Assembly (NCBI GenBank): GCA_020846935.1
Contig: JADLCY010000002.1
Span: forward strand, 248,001-312,000
DNA: 64,000 bases
Direction: 5' to 3'
Origin: Gemmatimonadaceae bacterium
GTDB taxonomy: Bacteria; Gemmatimonadota; Gemmatimonadetes; Gemmatimonadales; Gemmatimonadaceae
Part shown: positions 18,352-27,470 of the stretch, one piece after another
Layout: the number at the start of each line of letters is the position of its first letter
Numbering within the stretch: position 1 is the first letter of the stretch
Made by a program: the position numbers and the translations under genes
Notes under the pieces: model-generated
Database searches by the model: none
What the model saw: the letters and a program-made list of their open reading frames with translations, nothing else
Told to the model about the DNA's origin: nothing

Positions 18352-18942
18352 TCAGATCGGGGGCGGCGTACCTGCCGTGGGATCCTTCGCCCTCGCCTCG
18401 CGCTCCTTCTTCTTGAGCCACCAGAACACACCCGCCACCGCCAGCACGAGCACCGCGCCGATCACCCACTCGAAGCGGCGCACCTCGCCCACGACCAGCA
18501 CGGCCCCTTCACCAAAGACCCATCCCAGGCCAACGAACACCGAGGCCCAGATCACCGAGGCGATCGCCGTCCCGGTGAGAAAGATCCACGAGGGGACGCG
18601 CGCGGCGCCGCACGCGAGCGGAAGGGGGATGCGCGCGCCAAAGGCAAAGCGCGAGATGATGGTCGCGCGCCACGGGCTGTAGCGCATCGATCGCAGCAGC
18701 CGACGCGCGACGGGCGACGCCTTGCGCAGACGGAGCCGCACCCACGCCGCGTTCCAGCGACCAAGCGAATACAGCGCCACCGACTCCACGAACACCGCCG
18801 TCGCGCAGGTAATCAGCACGAGCGTGAGGTCGAGGTGGCGCTGCTCCGCGGCGAACCCGCCCACCAGCGCGCCCAGCTCCTGCGTGACCATCGTGGAGAC
18901 CCCGAGCGTCAGGTATCCCCAGATCGCTGTCAGGATCTCCAT
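18352..18942 (-). CDS. DedA/VTT-family membrane protein
   Basis: 196 residues. Characteristic DedA segment: TIISRFAFGARIPLPLACGAARVPSWIFLTG (about 91-120; SRF..G.R....L.AG in the family), flanked by hydrophobic helices and ending in a basic tail. DedA proteins move undecaprenyl phosphate or phospholipids across the inner membrane or affect membrane potential; the exact role here is unknown. The gene starts 24 bases after the ATP-grasp gene on the same strand, so it is probably the last gene of a metallopeptidase / ATP-grasp / dedA operon. Confidence 0.85.
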   Translation of the reverse strand: MEILTAIWGYLTLGVSTMVTQELGALVGGFAAEQRHLDLTLVLITCATAVFVESVALYSLGRWNAAWVRLRLRKASPVARRLLRSMRYSPWRATIISRFAFGARIPLPLACGAARVPSWIFLTGTAIASVIWASVFVGLGWVFGEGAVLVVGEVRRFEWVIGAVLVLAVAGVFWWLKKKEREARAKDPTAGTPPPI

Positions 18943-18966
18943 CGCGGCCCCCTCGCCATCAAAGGC

Positions 18967-19992
18967 TCACGCCTCACGTGAACCGGTGCCCCGCAAGCCG
19001 AGCCCAACGATTCTCTGCAGCAGCTCCGGATAGTCGATGCCGTGCTGCTGTGCCGCCGACGCAAACTCTTCCCCTTCGGCCAGCTCGGGATTGGGGTTCG
19101 CCTCGAGGAACCAGAGCTGTCCGTCAGGTCCCAGCCGATAGTCGACGCGCGCATATCCGGTGAGGCCCAGCGTCCGATAGATGCGCTTGCTCAGGTGCCC
19201 GATGCGCGTCGCGACGTCCGGCGGCAGCTCATCCGCGGCGCGCTGTTCGATCCCGTGGCGCTGCTGATACTCGAGATTGTGCTTGGCCCGCGCCGTGGCG
19301 ATCACCGGCGTGTCGGCCGGCGCCTTTTCGAACACCAGCTCCCGCGGCGGCAGCGAGACGAGTCGATCGTTGCCCAGCACTCCGACATACAGCTCCCGGC
19401 CAACGATGAACTGCTCGACCAGCGCATCCGTGCCCAGGCGCCGGTGGATGAAGGCCACGCGCTCCGACAGTTCCTGGTCGTCATGCACCAACGACGCCTG
19501 CGAGATGCCGAGCGAGGCGTGTTCGGTGAGGCTCTTCACGATCAGCGGGAAGCCCAGCGCGCGGGGACGGCGCACCCTGCGACCGAGGGGTGCGACGTGA
19601 AAGGCCGGGAGCCGGATGCGATGGTAGATCAGCACTTTCTTGGCCAGCGACTTCTCGCCGGTAAGAATCAATCCGCGCGGATTGCACCCGGTGTACGGCA
19701 CGCCCATCAACTCCAGAAATCCCGCGACGTTGTACCCCATGAGGGTATTGCTCGCGAACTCCTCGAGGAGATTGAAGACGATGTCGGGCCTGAACTCGTC
19801 GATCGCGAGCCGGATCGGCCGCAGTTCGTCGTACACGCCGAGTGGCTGCACCTCGTGTCCGATCTTGCGGAGCGTGCGGATCACGTCCCATTCCGTGCGG
19901 TACGCCATTGCCTCGGCCTCGGAGAGCGATTCGATGTTCTCCGGGGGAATGCAGCGCGGATCGGTCAGCAGCAGGACGCGGAGCTTTCGCAT
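18967..19992 (-). CDS. Ddl-like ATP-grasp ligase
   Basis: 341 residues with the D-Ala-D-Ala-ligase fold: N-terminal Rossmann part (MRKLRVLLLTDP..., VFNLLEEF), VPYTGCNPRGLILTGEKSLAKK, then KSLTEHASLGISQASLVH. The ATP-binding VEQFIVGRELYVGVLG and the metal/ATP motif YARVDYRLGPDGQLWFLEANPNPEL follow. Ddl has EINTxPGMT at the last position; here it is EANPNPEL, so this is probably not the cell-wall Ddl but a ligase joining another carboxylate to an amine. The ATG at 19992 is 7 bases after the stop of the metallopeptidase gene, which strongly suggests co-expression. Substrates unknown. Confidence 0.85.
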   Translation of the reverse strand: MRKLRVLLLTDPRCIPPENIESLSEAEAMAYRTEWDVIRTLRKIGHEVQPLGVYDELRPIRLAIDEFRPDIVFNLLEEFASNTLMGYNVAGFLELMGVPYTGCNPRGLILTGEKSLAKKVLIYHRIRLPAFHVAPLGRRVRRPRALGFPLIVKSLTEHASLGISQASLVHDDQELSERVAFIHRRLGTDALVEQFIVGRELYVGVLGNDRLVSLPPRELVFEKAPADTPVIATARAKHNLEYQQRHGIEQRAADELPPDVATRIGHLSKRIYRTLGLTGYARVDYRLGPDGQLWFLEANPNPELAEGEEFASAAQQHGIDYPELLQRIVGLGLRGTGSREA

Positions 19993-19999
19993 TGAGGGG

Positions 20000-21025
20000 C
20001 TAGAGGGCGATCCAGTTTCGGCGACCCTGCTCGTACAGGAAGTGCATCGTCTTCACGGTAAGCAACACACTGAAATCCGTCACCACCTGTCGCTCGCCGC
20101 CCACCACACGGAGCCGCAGGTCACCGCACCGACCGATGATGTTCCCCAGCACCTGGTCGAGCGTGTACTGGTACTCACCCGTCCATTTGGCCACCAGCGA
20201 ACGGATCTCCGACCGGTGACGCCGCAGAAACGTCGCCGCGGCCTCGCGACGACGATGATGCGGCTGGTCCGAAAAGAGCCGCCGCAGATCGGCGTCGTAG
20301 ATGTTCGGGAACACGACCGTGTACTTCCGGCGACGCGACGTGTAGTGCTCGTCCAGCGTCCTGGTCATGCGGTCGACGCGCTCCACCGTGCGTCGCGTCA
20401 CCACCAGGGGTTTCTGGCCCGCCAGGTCCGACATCAACTGGTCGACGTATTCGAGCTTCCGGAGTGCCGGCCACCCCCGATAGCGCTGCCGCCAGTCGGA
20501 CCGTGGTCGCAGCCACTCAGCGAACGTCTCGGCAAAATCCTCGTCCGGGTGACTCTGCGCGTACCAGAGCCGCAGGTGTTGGACGTATCGCTTGCTGGCC
20601 GGGTTGGGCTTGTAGTACTCGGGATACGTCTCGGACGACTTGCCAAAGTGCTGCTGCCATCGACGCCGACGATGCAGCTGATACGCGTGCTGGATGGCGT
20701 GCCCCGTCTCATGCCGCATGATGCGGAGGCAATCGGAGCGCGACGCGCCCTCGACGTCGAGCAACTGCCGCTGCTCCAGACGCCGGAGCCGCTTGTGGGC
20801 CAGGTAGAACGGAATCGCGAAGCCCGGCACGCCTGCGGGTGAGAACCACTCGTCCGACAACCAGACGTGTGGCCTGACCTTCAAGCCTTTGGCCTCGAGT
20901 TCGCCATACAGCTTCTCGACGAGCCCCTCGAGGTGTGTGCCCTCGATCGAGAGCCCCAGGTCGCGCAGGCGCACGCGCATGAGCTTCTCGTCGGAAAGGC
21001 GGGACCAGGCGATTCGGGCAGGCAT
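20000..21025 (-). CDS. Putative zinc-binding metallopeptidase (HETGH)
   Basis: 341 residues. MRHETGHAIQHAYQLHRRRRW contains an HExxH zinc motif. About 75 residues later, PDEDFAETFAEWLRPR supplies a likely third ligand (Glu) and resembles the FAETWAxY signature of putative zinc-binding metallopeptidases. No signal peptide or membrane segment is visible, so it is probably cytoplasmic. The C-terminal third is basic and has no recognised domain. I chose the ATG at 21025 (MPARIAWSRLSDEKL); the in-frame extension upstream reads through non-conserved Cys/Gly-rich sequence. It is first in a tight operon with an ATP-grasp ligase. Confidence 0.75.
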   Translation of the reverse strand: MPARIAWSRLSDEKLMRVRLRDLGLSIEGTHLEGLVEKLYGELEAKGLKVRPHVWLSDEWFSPAGVPGFAIPFYLAHKRLRRLEQRQLLDVEGASRSDCLRIMRHETGHAIQHAYQLHRRRRWQQHFGKSSETYPEYYKPNPASKRYVQHLRLWYAQSHPDEDFAETFAEWLRPRSDWRQRYRGWPALRKLEYVDQLMSDLAGQKPLVVTRRTVERVDRMTRTLDEHYTSRRRKYTVVFPNIYDADLRRLFSDQPHHRRREAAATFLRRHRSEIRSLVAKWTGEYQYTLDQVLGNIIGRCGDLRLRVVGGERQVVTDFSVLLTVKTMHFLYEQGRRNWIAL

Positions 21026-21165
21026 GTCCGGGGGAAAGTTCAGCCGCGGCGGTCGTATCCCGACCAGCCAGGCGCACCAGGTTCGGCCCGGAGAATCTCT
21101 CCGTCCGGACGCACAAAAGAAATGACCCCTCCCGCCGCAAGCCACCGGAACGGCCCCAAACGCGA

Positions 21166-21214
21166 CAGGTGGCAGAACGAGGATGCGAACGGTGCACCCC
21201 CCTCCTGCCACCTG
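21166..21214. terminator. Long-loop inverted repeat downstream of the RND gene
   Basis: A perfect 10-bp inverted repeat, CAGGTGGCAG (21166-21175) and CTGCCACCTG (21205-21214), with a 29-base loop. It lies between the end of the efflux operon and the start of the metallopeptidase operon. It may be a terminator or an operator-like site; there is no T-run. Confidence 0.35.
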
Positions 21215-21254
21215 AGCCCCTCCCCCTCACCCCAACCGATCCGGCGGTGTGACC

Positions 21255-24200
21255 TCAGTCCCCGTGCTGGGGAACCAGGTCCCCCGGGACGGCGTGCTCC
21301 GCGGTCTTCTGTGACACGTTGAAACCCAGGCGACGCGAAAACCACGTACGCATGTCGTCAAGGATTTCGTAGAACGTCGGGATCGCGATGAGCGTCAGCA
21401 GCGTGGACGTGATGACGCCGCCGATGACCGCCACGCCCAGCGGGGCGCGGAACTGCGAGCCCTCGCCGCGACCCAGCGCCGTCGGCACCATACCGGCGAT
21501 CAGCGCGAAGGTGGTCATGAGGATTGGCCGCAACCGGATCGCTCCCGCCTCGATCAGGGCGTCACGAAGGGACTTGCCGTCCTTTTCGCGCGCCCATTTG
21601 GCGAAGTCGATCAGGAGGATCGCGTTCTTGGCCACGATACCCATCAGCAGGATCACGCCGATGAGGCTCATGATGTTGATCGTGTTCCGCGAGAGGGACA
21701 GCGCGAGGAACACTCCAATGAGCGACAGCGGGAGCGAGAGCATGATCGCCAGCGGATCGAGGAACGACCCGAACTGCATGACCAGGATCAGGTACATGAG
21801 CCCCACCGCAATGCCGAGCGCGATGAAGATCTGAGAGAACACCTCGGCCTGCTGCTCGGCCTCGCCGCCGGTGGTCACCCGGACGCCTTCGGGCTTCGTC
21901 AGGCTCTGCAGCGTGGCCATGGCATCGTTCGTCACCTCGCCCATCGAGCGGCCCGAGGTGTTGAACTCCACGTTGACCACGCGATCGCGGTTGAGGTGGT
22001 TGATCACCGCCGGTCCCACGCCTTCGGTGATCGTGGCGACCTGGCCCAGGGGCATGGTGCTCGGCGCTCCGTCGGGGCCCTGCACGACGAGCGGCAGGTT
22101 GCGCAGGTCCGTCGAGCGACGCCGCGCTTCGGGTGAGAGGCGCACGACCACGTCGCGCATCTCGCCACTGGGATCCTGCCAGTCACCGGCGTCGATTCCT
22201 GCAAAGGCCGGCCGCAACGCCTGGGCGATCTGCCCCACGGTAACGCCAACGCTGCCGGCAAGTCCGCGGTTCAGCTCCACGTTGAGCTCCGGCCGCTGCC
22301 CCTTGGACGACAGGCCCACGTCGACCGCGCCGCGCACCTTGCGCACCTCGGTCAGCGCGGACTGCGCAAAGGCGTTCAGTTCGTCAGTGTTGGTGCCGCG
22401 CAGCTGGATCATCACCTGCTTGCGGCCACCACCCCAATCGGTGGCAAACACTGACACCGTCGCGCCGCCAACCGCGGCCAGATCGTCACGCAGCATGGTG
22501 GCAAACGGCTCCACCGTCATGCTGCGCTCCTCTTTGCCCACGAGCTTGACGTACAGCCGACCGATGTCCACCGCGCCGGCGTCGCCGCCACCCAGGGTCG
22601 TATAGATGTAGAGCACCTCAGGGTGCTGCATCACGCGACGTGCCACTTCCTCGGACTTGAGTCGTGTGTAGTCCAGGTTCGAGCCGGGTGGCGTTTCCAC
22701 GTTGATGTTGAGTTCCGCGTTGTCGTCCTCGGGGAAGAAACCAAACCCGACGTTCATGAACTGCGGCACGATCGGCAGAAGCACCACGGGAACCGCGATG
22801 CCCGCGGCCACCGCACCCAGCTTGATGAGTCGCGAACGAAACATGGTGAGTCCGGCCACCGCGATCGCGATGCCGAGAAACACGACGCCGATGCCGAGCA
22901 GGCCCTTGGGTAGCAGCACGAACGAGCCGAGGAACGTGCCGAGCGACATGATCACCACGGCGAGCCGGTGGTCCAGCGCCCACGCGATGACGCGCTTGTA
23001 GCGCTGCGCCATGCGGTTGAACCAGGCGTTGAACCGATCGAGGGTCTTTGTGATCACGCCCTTCTCGTGCTCGGCGCGATGCGGATCGGGCCAATACGCC
23101 GAGAGCATGGGGTCGAGCGAAAACGAGACGAAGAGCGAGACCGCCACCGAGCACGCCATGGTGAGCGCGAAGGGCCCCATCCACTGTCGAGTCACACCGT
23201 ATACAAAGCCGATCGGAATGAACACCGCGAGGATCGAAAACGTCGTCGCCGCCACGGCCAACCCGATCTCCGAGGTGCCCTCCCGTGCCGCCGTGTAGTG
23301 GTCTTTCCCCATCTCCACGTGCCTGACGATGTTCTCGCGAACCACGATGGCATCATCGATCAGGATGCCGATCGCCAGCGAGAGGCCGAGCAGGGACATC
23401 GTCTCCAGCTTGTATCCGAGGGCGTAGACCGCGATGAACGAGGCCAGCACCGAGACGGGCAGCGCCAGGCCGGTGATGACCGTGGATCGCCACGAGTTGA
23501 GGAAGACGAACACCACGAGCACGGTGAGCAGGGCGCCCTCGAGCAACGCCTCCTCCACGTTGAGCACCGAGTTGCGCACGTTGACGCCGCTGTTCTTCAC
23601 GACGTCGATCGTCGTGCCGGCGGGCAGCGTGGTCCTGAGACGTTCGATGCGCTGGAGGATCTGGTCGCTCACCTCGGTCGTGCTGTATCCGCTGGCCTTC
23701 TTGATGTCGAGGCCGACGGCTTCGCGGCTGCCTGGGTCCTCCCGCTTCTGCCACAGGGCCATCGTGCGCGGCTCTTCGGTCGCATCGATGATGTCCGCGA
23801 CCTGGCTGAGCCGAATGAGGTTGCCGTTTCGCTCGGCGACCACGATCTGACCAAACTCATCGGGGCGCTCGAGGCGGCCCTTGAGCCGGATCGCGCGCTC
23901 GTCCTGCACGCCGTTCACACGGCCCACCGGAGCCGCGAGGTTCTGCAGTTGTAGCGCCTGCACCACTTGCGACACCGCAATGCCCGCGCTCTGCAGCGCC
24001 TCCGGCCGGATCTGCACCGTGAGTTCGCGCTCCACCTTGCCCGGGACGCTCACTTCGGCGACGCCCGGTATCGAGCGCAGTTCACGCGTGATGTGCGGAT
24101 CGACCAGGCGCGTGAGCTGACCCGACGACAGGTTCACCGACGACACGGCCAGCGACACGATCGGCCGATCCGTGTCGTTGAACTTCTTGATGATCGGCTC

Positions 24201-24572
24201 CTCGAGCTCCGGCGGGAGGTCCTGTCGGATGCCCGAGATCGCGTCGCGGATATCCTGCGTGGCCTCCTGCAGCGGCTTCTCGAACTGGAACTCCACCATC
24301 ACCGAGGCAAAGCCGTCCTGCGCCGTGCCCATGACGCGCTTCACCCCGGCGATCGACGAAATGGCCTCTTCGACGGGATCGAGGATCTCGCGTTCCACAC
24401 CATCGGGCGACGCGCCGGGATAGACCAGCCCGACGGTCACTACCGGAGGTGCGACCTCCGGGAACTCGTCCGTCTGCAGTTTGACCAGCGCGATCGTTCC
24501 GCCCACCGCCAGCGCCAGCATGCTGACGATGGTGATGATCGGTCGCTTGATCGCAAAATCCGAAATGAACAT
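21255..24572 (-). CDS. RND efflux pump inner-membrane transporter (AcrB/HAE1 family)
   Basis: 1105 residues, inner-membrane proton-driven trimeric pump. The N-terminus is canonical (FISDFAIKRPIITIVSMLALAVGG). The proton-relay pair lies in GLSLAIGILIDDAIVVRENIV, and the relay lysine in MGIVAKNAILLIDFAKWAREKDG. The large periplasmic porter loops follow TM1 and TM7 as expected (GFGFFPEDDNAELNINVETPPGSN begins the second). The C-terminus extends into the cytoplasm. It follows the adaptor gene by 25 bases and forms a complete tripartite pump with the TolC-like and MFP genes. The substrate range cannot be told from sequence. Confidence 0.96.
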   Translation of the reverse strand: MFISDFAIKRPIITIVSMLALAVGGTIALVKLQTDEFPEVAPPVVTVGLVYPGASPDGVEREILDPVEEAISSIAGVKRVMGTAQDGFASVMVEFQFEKPLQEATQDIRDAISGIRQDLPPELEEPIIKKFNDTDRPIVSLAVSSVNLSSGQLTRLVDPHITRELRSIPGVAEVSVPGKVERELTVQIRPEALQSAGIAVSQVVQALQLQNLAAPVGRVNGVQDERAIRLKGRLERPDEFGQIVVAERNGNLIRLSQVADIIDATEEPRTMALWQKREDPGSREAVGLDIKKASGYSTTEVSDQILQRIERLRTTLPAGTTIDVVKNSGVNVRNSVLNVEEALLEGALLTVLVVFVFLNSWRSTVITGLALPVSVLASFIAVYALGYKLETMSLLGLSLAIGILIDDAIVVRENIVRHVEMGKDHYTAAREGTSEIGLAVAATTFSILAVFIPIGFVYGVTRQWMGPFALTMACSVAVSLFVSFSLDPMLSAYWPDPHRAEHEKGVITKTLDRFNAWFNRMAQRYKRVIAWALDHRLAVVIMSLGTFLGSFVLLPKGLLGIGVVFLGIAIAVAGLTMFRSRLIKLGAVAAGIAVPVVLLPIVPQFMNVGFGFFPEDDNAELNINVETPPGSNLDYTRLKSEEVARRVMQHPEVLYIYTTLGGGDAGAVDIGRLYVKLVGKEERSMTVEPFATMLRDDLAAVGGATVSVFATDWGGGRKQVMIQLRGTNTDELNAFAQSALTEVRKVRGAVDVGLSSKGQRPELNVELNRGLAGSVGVTVGQIAQALRPAFAGIDAGDWQDPSGEMRDVVVRLSPEARRRSTDLRNLPLVVQGPDGAPSTMPLGQVATITEGVGPAVINHLNRDRVVNVEFNTSGRSMGEVTNDAMATLQSLTKPEGVRVTTGGEAEQQAEVFSQIFIALGIAVGLMYLILVMQFGSFLDPLAIMLSLPLSLIGVFLALSLSRNTINIMSLIGVILLMGIVAKNAILLIDFAKWAREKDGKSLRDALIEAGAIRLRPILMTTFALIAGMVPTALGRGEGSQFRAPLGVAVIGGVITSTLLTLIAIPTFYEILDDMRTWFSRRLGFNVSQKTAEHAVPGDLVPQHGD

Positions 24573-24597
24573 GACCGGAATCCTTGCCCTGGGGGAA

Positions 24598-25758
24598 TCA
24601 GCTCTTGGGTGACGTGCTGGCCTGTGCCGCGGTCCTGGTGTCCGTTGGCGCGCTCACCTTCACGAGCGTACCGGCGGAGATGCCCTGCGCCGCGCCGACG
24701 AGCAGCGTATCGCCGGCGCTGACGCCCTGCGTGATCTCGACGCGTTCACTGTCCTCATCGCGGAGGCCGAGCTCCACCTCGACGCGCTCGACACGCCCGC
24801 CCTTGATGCGCATCACGACGGGTCGCAGCCCGCGCACGTCGACGGCCGTTGCGGCCGCGGTCAGGCCCTGGCGCTTCTCTGCCGCCACGCGCCCCTCGGC
24901 GAACAGACCGCCGACCAGCCCGCCGCGTTCGTTCGGGATCGACACGACCACGCGCACCTGACCCGTCGACGCATCGGCCTGGGGATTGATGCGGCTGATC
25001 TTTCCCTGGAACGGCTTGTCAGGATAGCCGCTCACCTTGAAGGTGACCGGAGCGCCGATGCGCAACGCCGTGAGCTGGGCGGCCGGCACCGCGCCCTCGA
25101 GCCGCATGCTCGACGGGTCGATGATCGTGAACATCGCACCACCGGGCTGCACGACGTCGCCCGCGTTGACCTGGCGCAGGCTCACGATGCCGCCGAAGGG
25201 CGCGCGCACCTGCGCATCATCGAGCTGCTTCTGCGCAAAGGTGAGGCGCGCCTTCGCATCGGCGAGCGCGGCCTGGGCCGCTTCGTGGTTGAGCTTCACG
25301 TTCTCGTACTCGCGGTCGGCGATCGCGCCCGCTTCTTTCAGTTTGGTGAACCGGTCCAGCTCGCGCTGGGCGAGGTTGAGGCTGCTCGTCGCCGTCGTGA
25401 CGGCGCCGCGCGCGGAGAGCATCTGGTCCTGTAGCGTGCGATCGTCGAGGCGGGCGAGGACCGTGCCGCGGGCCACGCGAACGCCCTGGTCGGCGTGCGT
25501 CGACAGCACCGGGCCCGAGATCTCGGCGCGCACCGTGGCCTCGCGCTCGGCGGCAAGCGTGCCGGAGATCCCCGGTCCGGACGACACCTGCTCGCGCACG
25601 ACGAGCGTGATGTTTTCCGGCCCCACGGTCATCGTCACGGGCGCGGCGCTGTCCGCGTCCTTCGCGGCAGCGTTCTCGCCACCACAGGCGGCGAGCGCGG
25701 CGCCAAGCACGGCGGCGCCGAGGAGGGAGCTGTATCGAAAGGCGGTGGTCATGGTCAT
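24598..25758 (-). CDS. RND efflux periplasmic adaptor (MFP) lipoprotein
   Basis: 386 residues. Lipobox LGAALAAC then GGE at the end of the signal peptide: lipid-anchored adaptor. Domains in order: lipoyl half-motif (VSSGPGISGTLAAEREATVRAEISGPV...GVRVARGTVLARLD), an alpha-hairpin (about 120-180), the second lipoyl half (DAQVRAPFGGIVSLRQVNAGDVVQPGGAMFTI), a beta-barrel and the membrane-proximal domain. It bridges the RND pump and the TolC channel. The ATG at 25758 lies 7 bases after the TolC-gene stop; a second in-frame ATG two codons later is also possible. Confidence 0.94.
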   Translation of the reverse strand: MTMTTAFRYSSLLGAAVLGAALAACGGENAAAKDADSAAPVTMTVGPENITLVVREQVSSGPGISGTLAAEREATVRAEISGPVLSTHADQGVRVARGTVLARLDDRTLQDQMLSARGAVTTATSSLNLAQRELDRFTKLKEAGAIADREYENVKLNHEAAQAALADAKARLTFAQKQLDDAQVRAPFGGIVSLRQVNAGDVVQPGGAMFTIIDPSSMRLEGAVPAAQLTALRIGAPVTFKVSGYPDKPFQGKISRINPQADASTGQVRVVVSIPNERGGLVGGLFAEGRVAAEKRQGLTAAATAVDVRGLRPVVMRIKGGRVERVEVELGLRDEDSERVEITQGVSAGDTLLVGAAQGISAGTLVKVSAPTDTRTAAQASTSPKS

Positions 25759-25765
25759 GGTTCCG

Positions 25766-27436
25766 TTATTGTCCCTGTGTACCCGTTGTGGTCGACGCCG
25801 TGGGAGCGCCGCGCTGCACCTGCGTTCGTGGCGCCTGCACGCCACCCGGAGCCGCACCGCCGGTCGCGCCGGCTCCCGGCATCGCTCCGGCTCCCGCCGG
25901 CGAGCCAAAGCCTGCCCCGCCAGCGCCTAACGGCAGATCCCTGAGCAGCGCCAGCCGCATGCGCGCCACCTGAACGTTCCGCGCCGAAAGCGCCCGATTG
26001 GCACGCGCCTGTTCGAGCAGCAACCGCGACTCCGACAATTCGAGCTGCGTGGACACGCCTTCGCGGAACCGGACCTCCGCGATCGTATAGGCTCTGGACG
26101 CTTCTTCGGCGGTGCCGAGGCTCGCGGCCAGGGCGGCTTCGGCCTGCTGGAGCTGCGCGACCGACTGCCGCGCGTCGAGCGCGGCGAGTTCGCGGGTCTG
26201 GTCGAGGCGTGCGCGCGCCTCGTCCAGCGAGGCCTGTGCCACCAGCTGCTCACCTCGGATGCGCCCGCCCGTGAACAGCGGGAACGACGCGCCGAGCGAC
26301 ACCGTCCAGTTGTTCACCCAGTTGCCCCAGGTCGGGATGCCGCTCGCGCCGAAGGCCACGCGACTGTACGCCGTGCTCAGGCTCACCGTCGGAATCCACC
26401 CGCTGTTCGCGATGCTCAGATCGGCTTCCTGCGCCCTGAGCCCTTCCTCGAGCTGGCGCACGGGAGCGCGCGCGCCTGCGCTCGTATCGGGCGCCGCGCC
26501 GCGCAGGGTGGTGCCGGCCACGAGCTGCACCGGCGCCATCGATTGGTCCTCGATGTCACTCGTCAGGCGCAACGGCTCGGTGTAGGGTACGTTGAGCAGC
26601 TGTTTGAGCCTCAGGTGCGCGATGTCGCGTTCTGCCTGCCGCTGGATCACGATCGGCCGCTGGTTGTCGCGCGTGACTCTCGCCCGCAGCAGTTCGAACT
26701 CCGACTGGTTGCCGACCTGTCGCGCGACCGTCGTCTGTCGCAGCGTGCCTTCGGTCTGCGCCAGCGACGACTCGGCGATGGCCACCAGACGCTCCGCGAG
26801 CACGGCATCGAAGTAGGCCTCCGTCACCGAGAGCGCCATCTGTGCGCGCTGCGCAGAGAGTTCGATGTCTGCCGACCGACGGCCGGCGCGTGCGGCCCGG
26901 TTCTGTGCCTGCACGCGCCCGCCAGAATACAGCGTGAGCGATCCGTTGGCGGCCAGCTGGTACTGGTTCTTCGCGCCAAAGCCGGCGCGGGAGAAGTCGA
27001 GGCCTCCGCCACTGGACGAGCAGCGCGCGTACGCCTCGAGGCCCTGCACGCGTTGCGCCTCGCTCGCTCCGCCCGGCGCCAGGTACCGCGTGCACGGCTG
27101 GAAGTACGACGTTGTGTCCATCGGCGGCACCGGCGGCGCCGTGGGTGGTACCACCGGTGGGTCCGTCTGAAAGACGGAAAACTGCGTGGCCAGCGTGCGC
27201 GAGTATCCGGCCGAGCCGTTGAGCTGCGGGAGGTACTGGGAACGCGCCTGCATCAATTGTCCGTCGGCACGACGCACGCCGGCCTGAGCGATGCGCACGG
27301 CCTCGCTCTGTGACTCGGCGAGGCGCAACGCCTCTTCGAGGGAGAGGGCGCGGCCGGACTGGGCGCCGGCGCCCGACGCGAGCAACGTCACGGCACCGGC
27401 CGCGGCCGCGGCGAGCAGTCTTTGATATGAAGTCAT
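25766..27436 (-). CDS. TolC-family outer-membrane efflux protein
   Basis: 556 residues with a signal peptide (LLAAAAAGAVTLLASGAGA, then QSGRALSLEEALRLA). Two repeats of the outer-membrane-efflux domain are visible: first SLEEALRLAESQSEAVRIA to LSVTEAYFDAVLAERLVAIAESSLAQTEG, second from LRAQEADLSIANSGWIPTVSL through the FPLFTGGRIRGE box. An insertion rich in Pro and containing a Cys pair (about 85-130) is unusual. The C-terminal tail is low-complexity Gly/Ala/Pro. It forms the outer-membrane duct of the adjacent RND pump. It starts 34 bases after the tetR stop. Confidence 0.93.
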   Translation of the reverse strand: MTSYQRLLAAAAAGAVTLLASGAGAQSGRALSLEEALRLAESQSEAVRIAQAGVRRADGQLMQARSQYLPQLNGSAGYSRTLATQFSVFQTDPPVVPPTAPPVPPMDTTSYFQPCTRYLAPGGASEAQRVQGLEAYARCSSSGGGLDFSRAGFGAKNQYQLAANGSLTLYSGGRVQAQNRAARAGRRSADIELSAQRAQMALSVTEAYFDAVLAERLVAIAESSLAQTEGTLRQTTVARQVGNQSEFELLRARVTRDNQRPIVIQRQAERDIAHLRLKQLLNVPYTEPLRLTSDIEDQSMAPVQLVAGTTLRGAAPDTSAGARAPVRQLEEGLRAQEADLSIANSGWIPTVSLSTAYSRVAFGASGIPTWGNWVNNWTVSLGASFPLFTGGRIRGEQLVAQASLDEARARLDQTRELAALDARQSVAQLQQAEAALAASLGTAEEASRAYTIAEVRFREGVSTQLELSESRLLLEQARANRALSARNVQVARMRLALLRDLPLGAGGAGFGSPAGAGAMPGAGATGGAAPGGVQAPRTQVQRGAPTASTTTGTQGQ

Positions 27437-27470
27437 GGATCTCGGGTGGTGTAAGCGAACCGGCGTGGCG

